Of a stretch of 64,000 nucleotides of DNA, positions 11,691-22,970 are shown in pieces. Within the stretch, counting starts at the first letter, position 1; the number at the start of each line of letters is the position of its first letter. A model generated the notes under the pieces. It made no database searches and was not told the origin of the DNA. It was given only the letters and a program-made list of their open reading frames with translations. This DNA comes from Anolis sagrei (taxonomy: Eukaryota > Chordata > Lepidosauria > Squamata > Anolidae). The stretch lies in NCBI RefSeq assembly GCF_037176765.1, contig NC_090023.1, positions 25,617,366 through 25,681,365 on the forward strand, written 5' to 3'. Position numbers and translations under genes: made by a program.

Positions 11691-12141
11691 AACACAACAC
11701 CCTCTAACATTACAGCTTTTATGATTTAGCATACTGCCCCACCCCACCCCACCCCTTACTGCATCACAAGTTGGAGCAATCTCTAAATAATTCTGATGAA
11801 GGAATACACATTTAAATACCCTGAGCTGATTCAATTTGGTTAATCTCTATTACAACAGACCCATTGAGTCACTTGTTATATTATATATTATATAAGGTAT
11901 AGTAATCAGATGGTTCTCTCGAGTTGGGACAAACAGGAATTAAAATCCTGTATGGATTGCCTTTGTGGAAAAAAAATACTGTCCTTCAGTTCATCCCAAC
12001 AATTACCACAAAACTACATGGCCTGACCAAATTTTTCCTTAGTTCTATTTTTTAGCACTAATAAGACTTGTATATTTCTTTCTTGCTCTTCCCAGTTCCC
12101 TCAGAAAGTCTCATTGTGAAGTACAATGCCGTTAAACTTAC

Positions 12142-12208
12142 AGTGCAATAGCAATTGGGTGTCCTACAGGTGGAATGAGAGAAAGCCTGCAGTGAGCAGC
12201 AAATATAA
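12142..12208 (-). promoter_or_regulatory. Promoter and non-coding leader exon of gene A
   Basis: TATA box TTATATTT at 12208-12201 on the minus strand; splice donor GTAAGT at 12141-12136. The leader exon probably spans about 12178-12142 and has no ATG. It would join the acceptor just before the gene A start codon, about 1.9 kb downstream. The block is conserved in six units, more strictly than the surrounding spacer. Confidence 0.7.
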
Positions 12209-12895
12209 GGGCATCCGGGGAGGGGAGTAAAGAGGGGCAGGACAAAAAAAAATGTGGAGTCACTTATTCTGAGTTATAACTTACTATGCAATATTGCTTG
12301 ATAACTGAATGTAACAGAATAAAGGCTGTGAAGAATTATTTCTCCATTGCTTATCCTTTTTCTCTATTGTCTGCAAAAACAGAAACCTATTCACTGTAGT
12401 AGGAAGTGTCCTAAAGCTAAGACCCATTTCCAAACAGAAGGTTAGCAAATGGTCCAAATCCAAACTACAGAATACAGCAAAGAGGCAACAATGGCAGGGA
12501 ATAATATCATTGAAGGAGATAGTCTGTTCTAAGATCCAAAATTGATTCCAACAGAACCTAGAGTCAAGGGTTAATCCAAACATCCAAATGCTGAAGTTCA
12601 AGATATATTTTAAAGTACATGAAACAACAGATCTCAAACAGTCAGAGGCCACCACTCCAAATACTGAAGTTGCTGCCAGCAAGAAGGATCTTAAGCCTCT
12701 TTTATGCAAGCTTCTCATGTGTTTTTTATTGATAGCCCATTTCTCTGATAACCTAGAGGACCTGCAAAATAACTTTCTGCCTTTGCAAGTCTAAAAGAAC
12801 AGGAACACTTAACCCTACCTCCATCTACTCAGATGAATGTGCTGGTACTTGCTCTGTAGTCTGAGAAGTGCTAGCTTCCTCCATGGGCTCTTCTT
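12209..12895. other. Spacer upstream of gene A promoter
   Basis: No gene is evident. The stretch aligns with 21339-22010 (B), with parts of 27660-27950 (C) and 43233-43560 (D), and with 54707-54890 (E). It may contain upstream control elements of the array, but I see no motif worth naming besides the TATA box. ORFs here are not conserved between units. Confidence 0.6.
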
Positions 12896-13214
12896 TCAAG
12901 CTCGGCTGAGAAAGCTGTGTTTAGCAATGCTGAACTCTAGCTCAAAAGATGGCCTTTCAAACAGCACCTCCTCACCCTCGTTGTCAGAACAATTAATGAC
13001 AGGAAGTGTGAGGTGACTCTGGAAGAGAAGAAATTCTTTTTTATGAGCTCTCTCAAATACTTTAATCATGCTTTCATTAATATATGCCTCCAAAAGGTTT
13101 AACCCATATTTATTCACCAAATCCTGCCATGTATAGAGAGGTGCTTGCATGCATATTTGTGTGAAGAAACTAGTCATCTTCTTGTGGACAGGATTTCTGG
13201 TCACCGCACCAAAC
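12896..13214 (-). other. Unrecognised ORF segment in spacer, repeated in other units
   Basis: A minus-strand frame stays open here and on into the BovB tail, 118 aa in all. This part contains LYTWQDLVNKYGLNLLEAYI and ELEFSIAKHSFL. I do not recognise it. Versions at 22010-22330 and 27930-28140, and one split at 54895-54985 and 59740-59840, carry indels that break the frame. It begins directly at the BovB 3' end. It is more likely the remnant of another old repeat or lost exon than a living gene. Confidence 0.3.
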
Positions 13215-13780
13215 TCTTGTTGTGGCATTACTTTGACTTTGATGTATGGCAATCTTATGAATAACAGATCTCCAAATCACTGTGTAACTTCTCAACAATC
13301 CTGCTTCAATCTTGCATATTCCATATACATTTGTAATGGAATCTTCTTCTTTTGTTATTACTTTCTGCTCTAATAAGCATTATTATTCTTTATAATGAAT
13401 CGTGTCTTCTCATGATGGGGCCAAAGTATCACAGTCAGCTTACCTTCTTGGGAGAGGTCAGTCCAGATTTGCTCCAATATCTGTTTTTGGCAGAGTGTAG
13501 TATCCACAGAACTCTCCTCTAGTATCACCTTCCAAATGAATTGAGTCTCTTCCCAACAGCTTTTTTTAACTGTACAGCTTTCATATTCATATGTAGATAT
13601 ATGATGGCATGGACTAATCTGTCTTTGATATAGAATGATATCTTCACAGTTCAGGATCCTGTCTAATTGCTTCTTCTCTGCCCTTCCAAGTTCTAGCCTG
13701 CTTCTGATTTCTGGACTAAACTCATCCTTCTAATTGACTGATCCAATGGATAGAAATTTTGAGAGCCGCAATTCTTAAAT
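13215..13780 (-). mobile_element. Old RTE/BovB 3' fragment, spacer A/B
   Basis: The minus strand carries the BovB C-terminal region, recognisable in its complement as TCATGATGGGGCCAAAGTAT, CAGAACTCTCCTCTAG and GACTGATCCAATGGATAG-type strings. It ends near 13215 with a degenerate GCCATACATCAAAGTCAAAG..CAACAA tail. Copies at 22330-22970, 28150-28680, 46779-47270 and about 62190-62310 show it was in the ancestral unit. Confidence 0.7.
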
Positions 13781-15200
13781 ATATGCAAATAATTGGTGAC
13801 CATTCTGTTTTGTTTTCTTAGTCCCAACCTATAGTGTAGATGCACCCCAAGACAACACTTATGTACTTTCCATTAGTTCAGTACAATGAAGGAAAGATTA
13901 TGTCAAAATATTCATTAGAAGCTGAAAGACAGATTTCCAACAGAAGAATAATGAAACAGAATTTTGCACAGTTCTAGGTATATTTGATGTCTTGAGGTAT
14001 TGCACAGATATAGCGGGATGTTTGTGAGAAAGCACATAGGCTACCTATGCAGAGATTTTTGAGTTGCTTTTATTTTGTGTAAAAAACATTGATAATTTTC
14101 CCCAAAAAATTAAATTGCATTTTTGTAAGAAGCCCTGAAATATGAAAGATTATGTATTGTATTTGCTATTTTGAAGTTACCATTTGGATTTCTTGATGAG
14201 GGCAGTGACGCAATGATCAAGAAAGTAATTTCCTAAATATCCAAACTTTACAAATCTCGCAGGTCAGCTGCCTAAGTCGTAGTAGAAAACACAGGCATAT
14301 GGAAATTAATTTATATTTGAGATTGTTGGCTACAACCTTTCAAAGACAGAAGAAGAACGAGGCAAAATGCCTTTCAATGCCCATTTCAATTTCAATATTA
14401 ATGTGTTGCAAGAAGCATAGTACAAAGTAGGCATATCTGTATTGTGTTCGTATAATTTTTATTTTGTACTGCTCTTTGTAAGAGCTAAGGTTCTTATTAT
14501 GCTTTAGAAAGTAGCATATTCTTAGTACATCTGTGGTTATTAAGTTATGGCCACAGCTGTTCTTAGTAATCTTATGAATAAGATTTGCTTTGGCTGTGAG
14601 GATGTACAGAATCATCTCGGTGTTTTATTTCAGTTGCCCCAATCCCATATGTCTCCTTTCTGCAAAATGGTCCTTGACTTATCCCTGGGTCACATTAAAT
14701 CTCTAATTTTGCACCCATACCCTGCCTATGATTTATACATGAGGTCAGCATATAACCAAGAGTGTAATATCTTACAATTTCAAAGACAACCAGGAATTGT
14801 TTTTCCTGAATAGGCAGGGGAAAATTCTCTTTGGGAATTTAAAGAGGAATGATTTACTAAGGGAAATTGACAAGGAAGGCATTTTTCCACCTTCTGCTGA
14901 GGTCACTGTGAGCATTATGTGTTCCAGAAGCGGCGCAATATCCAATACGGACCCACTGCTCTGAGAATTGCTTTGTGAAACACTCATTTTTAAAACAAGA
15001 AATCAGCTTTGAAAGTTCCCAAAAATGTATTCCATTTGCTTTTGTTTTTGTTTTTTTGTTTCTGAGAGAGAGAAGGAAGGGGCTTCCATCAGTGTGGTTT
15101 AATCACTTTGAATAGAGAAAATAAAACACTTCTCTTTTTTTAAGGTTTAATGGTGATTAAGATTCATACAATTAGGAATATAGATAGCTCTTCGCCCTGT
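13781..15200. other. Spacer between unit B promoter side and gene B 3' end
   Basis: No gene seen. AT-rich non-coding sequence matching 4690-5720 (before gene A), 47270-48480 (before E) and, in part, 29040-31050 (before D). It includes the 3' flank of gene B with ATTAAA at 15151-15146 (minus). Short ORFs such as 14340-14615 recur in the A copy but with shifted frames, so I treat them as chance. Confidence 0.6.
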
Positions 15201-15210
15201 TGTTAGGAGG

Positions 15211-18200
15211 CTAAGACACATTGGAATCATTTAAATCACAGCAGTAGAACTTAACATCATTAAGTCCAGTGTTATCACTAAAGACTCTACTTTTGCCAGG
15301 ATCCACTTTTGTTTGGATCCCACAAATTGCACCAGGTTTGCAAGACAAGCTCCAGGGCCCATAATGACCCCACTCTTCTGACTCGCCCTTCAGCAAGTCG
15401 AACATCTCCCCGTTTCGACAGTAGAACTGAATGTTGTTGGCTGCAGTATCATCAAGCACTCCCTGTGGTTCTTCCACATTTAGAGAGAAGGAGTCTAGGT
15501 AGCCTTTGGAACAATTTTTACTCTTTGACCACTCGCCTTTCCTGTCAGAGAAAATAATGATCGGAATGGTCAGAGAAATACATTTAGATGGACTCCAGAA
15601 AAAATAGTTGCTGACCTATGGAATAAAGCCATAAACTATGGTTGGAGGAAAATTGGCCTGCAGGTTATTTTGGATCAACAGCTTGTGCAATTCTTTCTGA
15701 CTAGAGTTTTGGAGAGATGAAATCCAAAATATCCATCAGGTCAAAGGTTCCTAACCCCTCTTTTAAACATTGGTTATTTGCTTCCAACTACATGCAAACA
15801 CTATATATACCAACAAACAATTCAAGAGCCTATAGCTGTATGATTAGAATACTGTTGATTACTTGTCAATCAATGAACAGTGAGACAATGCATAGAGAAA
15901 TCCATCTGATTCAATGGCTTTGCTGTAGCTGAGACTAAGAATAGGATTTAGATTTCATCCTCAAAATAGTAAAAACTGTGGAAATATCTACAGTACACCA
16001 TGCTATTGTATATCTTAATTGTCTAAGCAGAATAATAGAATCATAGAGTTGGACAAGACCACAAGGACCACGTAGTCCAGCCACCCGCCATCAGAAACAA
16101 AGAAACAAACCTGGAACTTAGAAGCAAGAATGAAGATATAATGTTTATGCCGAGCTGATCAGAATCAGTTAACGATATATGCTAATGTTACACCAGTCTA
16201 TATGACCTTGTAAATGGGATAGAAAGAGGTATTTTCTATCTCCTTCTGTACCACCTTCCACCAAGGAAAGCAGTGGAGAACTGTCTTTGTTGGGGAATGT
16301 CAAGGGAGTGCCTGAAAGTGTCTGACAATGGACAATAAAAGAAAATGTTAATTTTCCAGAATGTTAAAAAGTATATTCAATTGCAATCTGGGAAAATTCA
16401 ATGACACCATCACCATCTCCTTCTGTTGCTCAGCAGGAAACATACAGCCACTTGATTATTGGGTGTTATCTTAATGAACACACAGGTAAAATAGTAATGT
16501 CCTGAATTGTTTGGATTTTATTGTTTATCCTGGACATCTCTTTTCCTTTTGTTGCATGATACTTGAGAAGCTGCTGGTGTGAGTACTGTCAGCCTGTGAA
16601 AACTCAAGTTGTAAAAATAAATGTTGGTGCATCTACACTGTAGAATTTATGCTGTTTGACACTACTTTCAATGTCATGACTCATTGATAAAGAATTCTGG
16701 TACTTGTGGTTTGGTGGGATATCAAAACTTTTGGACAAAGTAAGTTAAAGAACTTAGAAAACTATAGCTCCCATGATTCCTTAGCAATCAGTGATGTTAC
16801 TAAAGGTGTGGTCAAACAGTATTAATTCTACTATGCAGTTTATTCTCCTATCAAAGATTCAAAGCAGCAGACAGTGCTAAAACAATATAATATTACTATC
16901 TAAAGACTATAAACATTAAAATAGAATTTAACCCTAAGCAATTTAAGAGTAAACTGTTTAAACCATTAAAAACCAATTTAAAATACTAATCTAGAGAATT
17001 TCAGTGAATCTACTTTTATTCTAAGGAATTAAATCAAAGTGGAAAAAGAAGAAAATAAATTCTCACGATCCAACTGAAGACTCAATTGTTTCTCCGGATG
17101 TACAGTAAAGACGGATGCCATTCAGAGATGTATCATCCTTTAGTATACCTTGCGGTTTCTGTACCTAATAAAAATGAAAAAAGAGACTGTGTTGAAATAC
17201 TTGCTCTAACTGGCCTTTATGTATGTTTTCTGTCAGAATTTTTGAGGTGCACTGGCTTGTAATTCTAATCAAGCACTATTCTGCTGCAAACATGGCCTAA
17301 AACCTAGGTTACTCTGAAGTTCTCATACTCTAATAAGATGGTATAATTGGGCTTTGTACTTCTTGTACTTCCTGATGCTTTCCAAAATGGCAAATCTAGT
17401 ACAGGCAGTCCCGTCCAACTTACAAACAACTTCCACAAGCAGCCAATGGAAGTGAACCATACGAATGAAGCAATTACGTTAGTAAGAAGGGTGTAGATTG
17501 AATCTGGGATTTTCATTATTCAAAGAATGCACTTTTTAAATGACTTATGATAACTTCTGTGCCATCCATGATTACATTTCTTTTTTTTTTTAAAAAAAAT
17601 CCCTTTTTGTAAGCTTGTCAAAGGTTTTAATCATGGAAAAACTCCAAATGTAGTTGGAAGCTAGTAAGAGGCATATAGGGAGTCAATATGAATATGGAAA
17701 AAGCTTTCAATTCAGCATGAATAGAAGTAATCATTTTGTAATATTCAGTGATACAGAACTTATACAGAACTAAATGGATCAGTACAACCAGAGATATGTT
17801 GGTATGCCATCAGAATATGGGGCTCCCAGGTCAAAAGATGGTCAAAATGCTACTGGGGAAGAGCAGAGAATAAGTTCAACTAGCTCCAGATGTCATGAAG
17901 CAGCTACTACTGCGGACAAAAGGAACACCGAAGAAATGGAGTAGCCTTCATAATTAATAATAAAGCCCAAAGGAAGGCTAGCGGCCTACGATTCTGGAAA
18001 GCGAATGACAAATCCAATGTTCTAAAGATCAACACACTATAGGAACCTGTAATGTAAGATCTAAGAACCAGGGCAAACTAGATGTTATTATAGGTTAGAT
18101 GTCAAGATTAAGATAGACATTATGGGGGTCAGCAAACTGAAATGGACTGTAATGGGCCACTTCACATCAGATGACCACCAGATCTATTATTGTGGACAAG

Positions 18201-19159
18201 AGGAACACCGAAGAAATGGAGTAGCCTTCATAATTAATAATAAAGTCAATGATCTCAATTCGAGTTCAAAGTAAGCCATTTAATATCACAGTGATCCAAA
18301 TATATGCCCCAACCTAATCTGCTGAAGAAGCATAAGTAGATCAGTTCTATGAGGATCTGCAACACCTATGGGATAATACATCAAAAAGAAACACTATTTT
18401 CATTACAAGAGACTGGAATACTAAAGTGGGTAGTCAAATGACAACTGGAATCACAGGCAAGAATGGTCTGGGACAACAAAATGAAGTGGGATGTATGCTG
18501 ATAGAATTTTACCAGGAAAACTCACTGTGTATAACAAACACTCTCTTCCAGCAACCTAAAAGATGGCTTTATACATGGACTTTATCAGATAGTCAACACT
18601 GAAATCAGACTGACTACATCCTTTGTAGCCAAAGGTGGCAGACATCCACCCATTTGGTGAAAATAAGACCTGGATGGATGTCCGCCACCACTGGCTTCAA
18701 AGGATGTAGTCAATCTGATTTCACTGTTGACCATCTGGTGAAGTCCATATATAAAGCTGTCTTTTAGGTTGTTGGAAGGTCTAACTTACTCACAACTAAC
18801 AACTGATTTAGACGGCTTTCTTTTGCTGACACACACAAGGCTCTCAAAATCAATCTTTTCTAATCTATCACGATACAGTTATAAACCAACAAACCAACCA
18901 TCAAGAATTTCCTCAATGTGCACTTTTGAGGTTCTATGATTAATTTTGGGAAAGGTGTTTGAAAAAGAGGATACTATAGAAAGACAGTTACCTTAATTGC
19001 AAATCCATTGGCATGTCCTGAAGTACAGAATTGTGTTTCCCCCCAAATGCCCTCCGCTCCTCCATTTATCACTGATAGGACTTCATTTGATTCCCGGCTT
19101 TCTGTATCCCAGAAACAGCAGAAGACCAAGCAGATCACAATGTTCACTGAGAAGTCCAT
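15211..19159 (-). CDS. VMO1: VMO1-like secreted protein, gene B (198 aa)
   Basis: VMO1 family paralog. Minus-strand coding exons are 19159-18992, 17164-17067 and 15541-15211, with the same phases as gene A. The signal peptide is [17 protein letters not shown]. The mature chain keeps [31 protein letters not shown] and [13 protein letters not shown]. Two features set it apart. A 9-nt in-frame insertion gives GEMFDLLKGES where A has GDVMKGES. The ancestral TAA stop has become TTA, adding seven residues (LNDSNVS) before a new TAG. About 24 of 97 aligned last-exon residues differ from A, none of them a cysteine. The intron between coding exons 1 and 2 holds a BovB fragment. Secretion and fold are family knowledge; the ligand and tissue are unknown. 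Confidence 0.88.
17762..18780 (+). mobile_element. RTE/BovB endonuclease fragment with foldback
   Basis: Plus-strand frames give GVAFIINNK, QIYAPT, DQFYEDLQ, RDWNTKVGSQ, LIEFYQENSL and NTLFQQPKR..LYTW, then NQTDYILC: the BovB apurinic-type endonuclease. An approximately 50-bp piece (GGAACACCGAAGAAATGGAG) occurs twice, at about 17915 and 18195. Bases 18663-18775 are the reverse complement of about 18550-18650, making a hairpin of roughly 100-bp arms. The fragment is specific to gene B. Confidence 0.8.
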
Positions 19160-19377
19160 TAGAAAGCAATCAATTTAAGATTCGCCTGCAAAATGTTTCT
19201 GGAAAATAAATATCTCAAGATTTTTAATACGATTTACTGGAAATTTCTCCTTCATCACTTCTGAAATCTAAAGGCAATTACATTTAGTCACCAAAAAAAA
19301 AAAATACTTCAAGTGCCCAAATGCAGGATGGCAAATAATAGTGGATATATTCCTTTTCCCTTTAATTATAGGAACGA

Positions 19378-19442
19378 ATCCGCCTTGAGTCGCCGATTGG
19401 CTGAGAAAGGCGGTATACAAATACAGTAAATAAAAAAATAAT
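19378..19442 (+). repeat. LINE/SINE 3' tail (gene B leader intron)
   Basis: CCGCCTTGAGTCGCCGATTG..GAAAGGCGGTATACAAATAC followed by AGTAAATAAA is a CR1/L2-like 3' end. The matching places in A, C and D lack it, so it is a B-only insertion. The longer copy at 28690-28955 has the same tail. Confidence 0.65.
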
Positions 19443-19692
19443 CCTGAATTAACCTACAAATTGAGAAATTGTTGGAGATATAGGAAATTGTTATCAAGAT
19501 AACTCCAATGAGATTTCTTGGCTGACGGCATGTATGGAACCCTGCAATATAAAAGTTTCACTTGCAGAACTAGGTTCCATCTCACCCCTTTCAGCCAGAC
19601 TCATTATTTGGCTAATTCAATGCACCAATCGCTCTTCCATGGTTGGTGGCAAGCAAAGGGCTCATTGAGGAGGATTGCAAGCTATCCTCTAG

Positions 19693-19812
19693 AGATGAGG
19701 TTCTCAATCTGTGGGTCTCCAGGTGTTTTGGCCTTCAACCCTCTGTAATCCTAGCCAGCTGGGAGGTGAAGGCCAAAACATCTGCGCACTCACAGGTTGA
19801 GAACAACTGCTC
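19693..19812. mobile_element. hAT MITE relic shared with gene A
   Basis: GAGGTTCTCAATCTGTGGGT on the left and ACAGGTTGAGAACAACTG on the right are the degenerate inverted ends. The interior matches 10771-10887 in A. It is therefore older than the A/B split and has decayed in both copies. Confidence 0.65.
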
Positions 19813-20034
19813 TACAGATCTCAGTAATCTTCATTTATTATATAACTAGAGGGATAGAGTCAGACATTTTCAAAACACCTTCAATAGCTATGGGAAGGTG
19901 CTAGGTGCCTGCTTTTTCTAAGTGGTCAGTTAGGGGTGGGGGTTTTTTGTAGAAGGTAGAATTTAATATACCACAGACTCAAAAAGACATAAGCAGGTAG
20001 ATTTATGCTTTCATCTGACAGTAGTAGGAACCCA

Positions 20035-20850
20035 GCCTTTGTCAGTCAAACTGACTTTTAAAACCCTACATGGTTTGGATCCAGGTTACGTACAGGATCG
20101 TCTTCTTTCATACAATTTGCCCTGAACACTGATTCCTCTGAGGGATGACTGCTCCAACCTGCCAGAACCAGGCCCGTAGCCAGGGGGGGTTTCGGGGGGG
20201 GGGGCTGAGTTTCCGGGGGGCTGAGTCTGAGTGAAAGAGGGTCTACCCTAGCAAACCTTTTGTATCATTACCCGAATACCCCCATGCATATGGGATATAT
20301 TGAGTATGGTGATCAGATCATGATATGAATAAACATAACAGTTTAAATAATGCACCAGTAAGGCCTTTTCGCGAACCATCATGAGAATTTCGGGGGGGGG
20401 GGCTGAAGCCCCCCGAGCCCCCCCCCCCCCCCCCCCCCCGGCTACATGCCTGGCCAGAACCCAACTGACAAACATTATTGAGAGGATCTTTTCTTTGGCC
20501 ACCCCAAGACTGTGGAACGACCTGCTGGTAGATCCCTGACAGCTAAATCAGCTATAAGAATTTAAGACACAAGTGAAGACCAATCTCTTCTAGCAAGCCT
20601 GCCCAGATGGTTTTAATCACAAATGTTAAACTTCCCCTCCATATTTAATTATTGTTTTGTGTATTTTAATATGTATTTTATGGAAATCTGCTTTAATAAG
20701 TTTATCCCATGCAGTGTGTTTAAATGATTGTGTGTTTTTATTATGTATTTAGCAATGTTGTAACCCACCTTGAGCTGTGAGGAGAGGCAGATAAGAAATA
20801 CAATTATTATTATTATTATTATTATTATCATCATCATCATCATCATCATG
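20035..20850 (+). mobile_element. LINE 3' end shared by units A-D (copy B), split by hAT
   Basis: It starts with TTGTCAGTCAAACTGACTTT and ends in TTA and TCA repeats at about 20802-20850. The hAT at 20169-20452 interrupts it; sequence on both sides matches the A, C and D copies. Confidence 0.75.
20169..20452. mobile_element. G/C-tract hAT-like element with 8-bp duplication
   Basis: Ends are CAGGCCCGTAGCCAGG and GGCTACATGCCTG. Target duplication GCCAGAAC is perfect (20161-20168 and 20453-20460). The body is in the opposite orientation to the copies at 9110 and 53792. Long G and C runs flank a conserved core of about 150 bp. No ORF of its own; the short open frame across it is an artefact of the G tracts. 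Confidence 0.85.
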
Positions 20851-21271
20851 AACACAACACCCTCTAACATTAAAGCCTTTATAGTTTAGCATATTACCCC
20901 CTTGTTCCATCACAAGGTGGAGCAATCTCTAAATAAGTCTGAGGAAAGAATACACTTTAAATACCCTATCCTGATTCAATTTGGTTAATCCCTATTAAAA
21001 CAGACCCATTAAATCACTTGTCATAAGGTATATTCATCAGAGGTCTACTCTAGTTGGGACGAACAGGATTTAAAATCCTGTATGGGTTGCCTTTGTGGAA
21101 AAAAAATGCTGTCCTTCAGTTCATCCCAAAAACTACCACAGAACTACATGGTCTGACCATATTTTTTCTTAGTTCAATTTGTAGCAACTAATAAGACTTG
21201 TATATTTCTATCTTGCTCTTCCCAGTTCCCTCAGAAAATCTCGTTGTGAAGTACAATGCAGTTAAACTTAC

Positions 21272-21338
21272 AGTGCAATAGCAATTGGGTGTCCTACAGG
21301 TGGAATGAGAGAAAGCCTGCAGTGAGCAGCAAATATAA
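21272..21338 (-). promoter_or_regulatory. Promoter and non-coding leader exon of gene B
   Basis: TATA box TTATATTT at 21338-21331 (minus) and splice donor GTAAGT at 21271-21266. The exon sequence is nearly identical to that of gene A. The joined acceptor would be the CAG just upstream of the start codon at 19159. Confidence 0.7.
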
Positions 21339-22330
21339 GGGCATCCAGGGAGGGGAGTAAAGAGGGGCAGGACAAAAAAAAATGTGGAGTCACTTATTCT
21401 GAGTTATAACTTACTATGCCCTATTGCTTGATAACTGAGTGTAACAGAATAAAGGCTGTGAAGAATTATTTGTCCACTGCTTATCTTTTTCTCTATTGTC
21501 TATAAAAGCAGAAACCTATTCACAGCTGTAGGAAGTATCCTGAAAAGAGCCATTTCCAAACAGGGGGTTAGCAAGTGGTCCAAGTCCAATCTACACAATA
21601 CAGCAAAGAGGCAACAATTGCAGGTAATAACACCATTGAAGGAGATAGTCTGTTCTAAAATCCAAAATTTATTCCAACAGAATTTAGAGTCAAGGGTTAA
21701 TCCAAACATCCTAATGCCAAAGTCCAAGAGATATTCTAAAGTACATGAAACCAAACGTCTTCAATAGTCCGAGTTCACCACTCCAAAAACTGCAGTTGCT
21801 GCCAGCAACAAGGGGCCACTCTTAAGCATCTTTTATGCAAGCTTCTCAGGTTTTGTCTCATTTCTCTGATAACCTGGAGGACCTGTGAAATAACTTTCTG
21901 CCTTTAAAGGTCTAAAATAGCCAGAACACTTAACCCTGCCTCCATCTACTCAGGTGAATGTACTTGTACTACCTCTGCAGTCTGAGAAGTGCTAGCTTCC
22001 TCCATGGGCTCTTTCAAGCTTGGCTGAGGAAGCTGTTTGGCAATGCTGAACTCTAGCTCAAAAGATGGCTTTTCAAATAGCATTTCCTCACCCTCGCTGT
22101 CAGAACAATCAATGACAGGACGTGTGAGGTGACTCTGAAAAAGTAGAGCTGTAATTCTTTTCTTTGAGCCCTCTCAAATACTTTCATTGTACTTTCTTTA
22201 ATATATGACCCCAAAAAGGTTTAACCCATATTCATTCACCAAATCCTGCCAGATATAGAGGGATGCCTGTGTGTATATTTGTGTTAAGAAACGAGCCATG
22301 TTCTTGTGTACAGGATTTCCAGTCATCACA
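21339..22330. other. Spacer between gene B promoter and BovB relic
   Basis: No gene seen. It aligns with 12209-13214 in the previous spacer, including the unrecognised ORF region, which here is broken by indels. Confidence 0.55.
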
Positions 22331-22970
22331 CCTAACTCTACGACTGACTCTTGTTGTTGTGGCATCACTTTGACTTTGATGTATGGCAACATTATGAACA
22401 ACAGACCTCCAAATCACTCTGTAACTTATCAACAATCCTTCTTCAATCTTGCATATTCCATATGGTGTCTGCCATTATTGAGTCTATTCACTTGTAATGC
22501 AGTATTTTTCTTTTACTATTACTTTCTACTCTAATAGAAGGGTGAGAAGGGTGGCCTGTAAATGTCATACATACATAAATACATAATAAGCATTATTATC
22601 CTTTAATAATATCATGTCTTCTCATGATGGGGCCAAAGTATCACAGTCTCAGCTTAGTCTGTCTAGGTCGGTCAGTCCAGATTTGCTCCAATATCTGTTT
22701 TTTGGCAGACTGTGATATCTACAGAACTCTCCTCTACTATGACCTTTCTAGTGAATTGAGCCTCTTCCCAACAGATTTCTTAACTGTACAGCTTTCATAG
22801 TTATATGTAGATACTATGATGGCATGGACAAATCTGTCTTTGATATACAACGAAAGCTTCACAGTTCAGGATCCTGTCTAATTCCTTCTTCTCTAGCCTT
22901 CTGACTTGCTTCTGATTTCTGGACTAAAGTCATCATTCTGATTGACTGATCCAATGGATAGAAATGTTGA
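22330..22970 (-). mobile_element. Old RTE/BovB 3' fragment, spacer B/C
   Basis: Same element and position relative to the genes as 13215-13780. It contains TCATGATGGGGCCAAAGTAT (about 22623) and GATTGACTGATCCAATGGAT (about 22938). A small ATACATACATAAATACATAA run (about 22565-22588) is private to this copy. Confidence 0.7.

Noticed and set aside
20248-20502. 84-aa minus-strand frame with a glycine run
   Set aside because: It crosses the hAT end and its G tract; the glycines come from poly-G.
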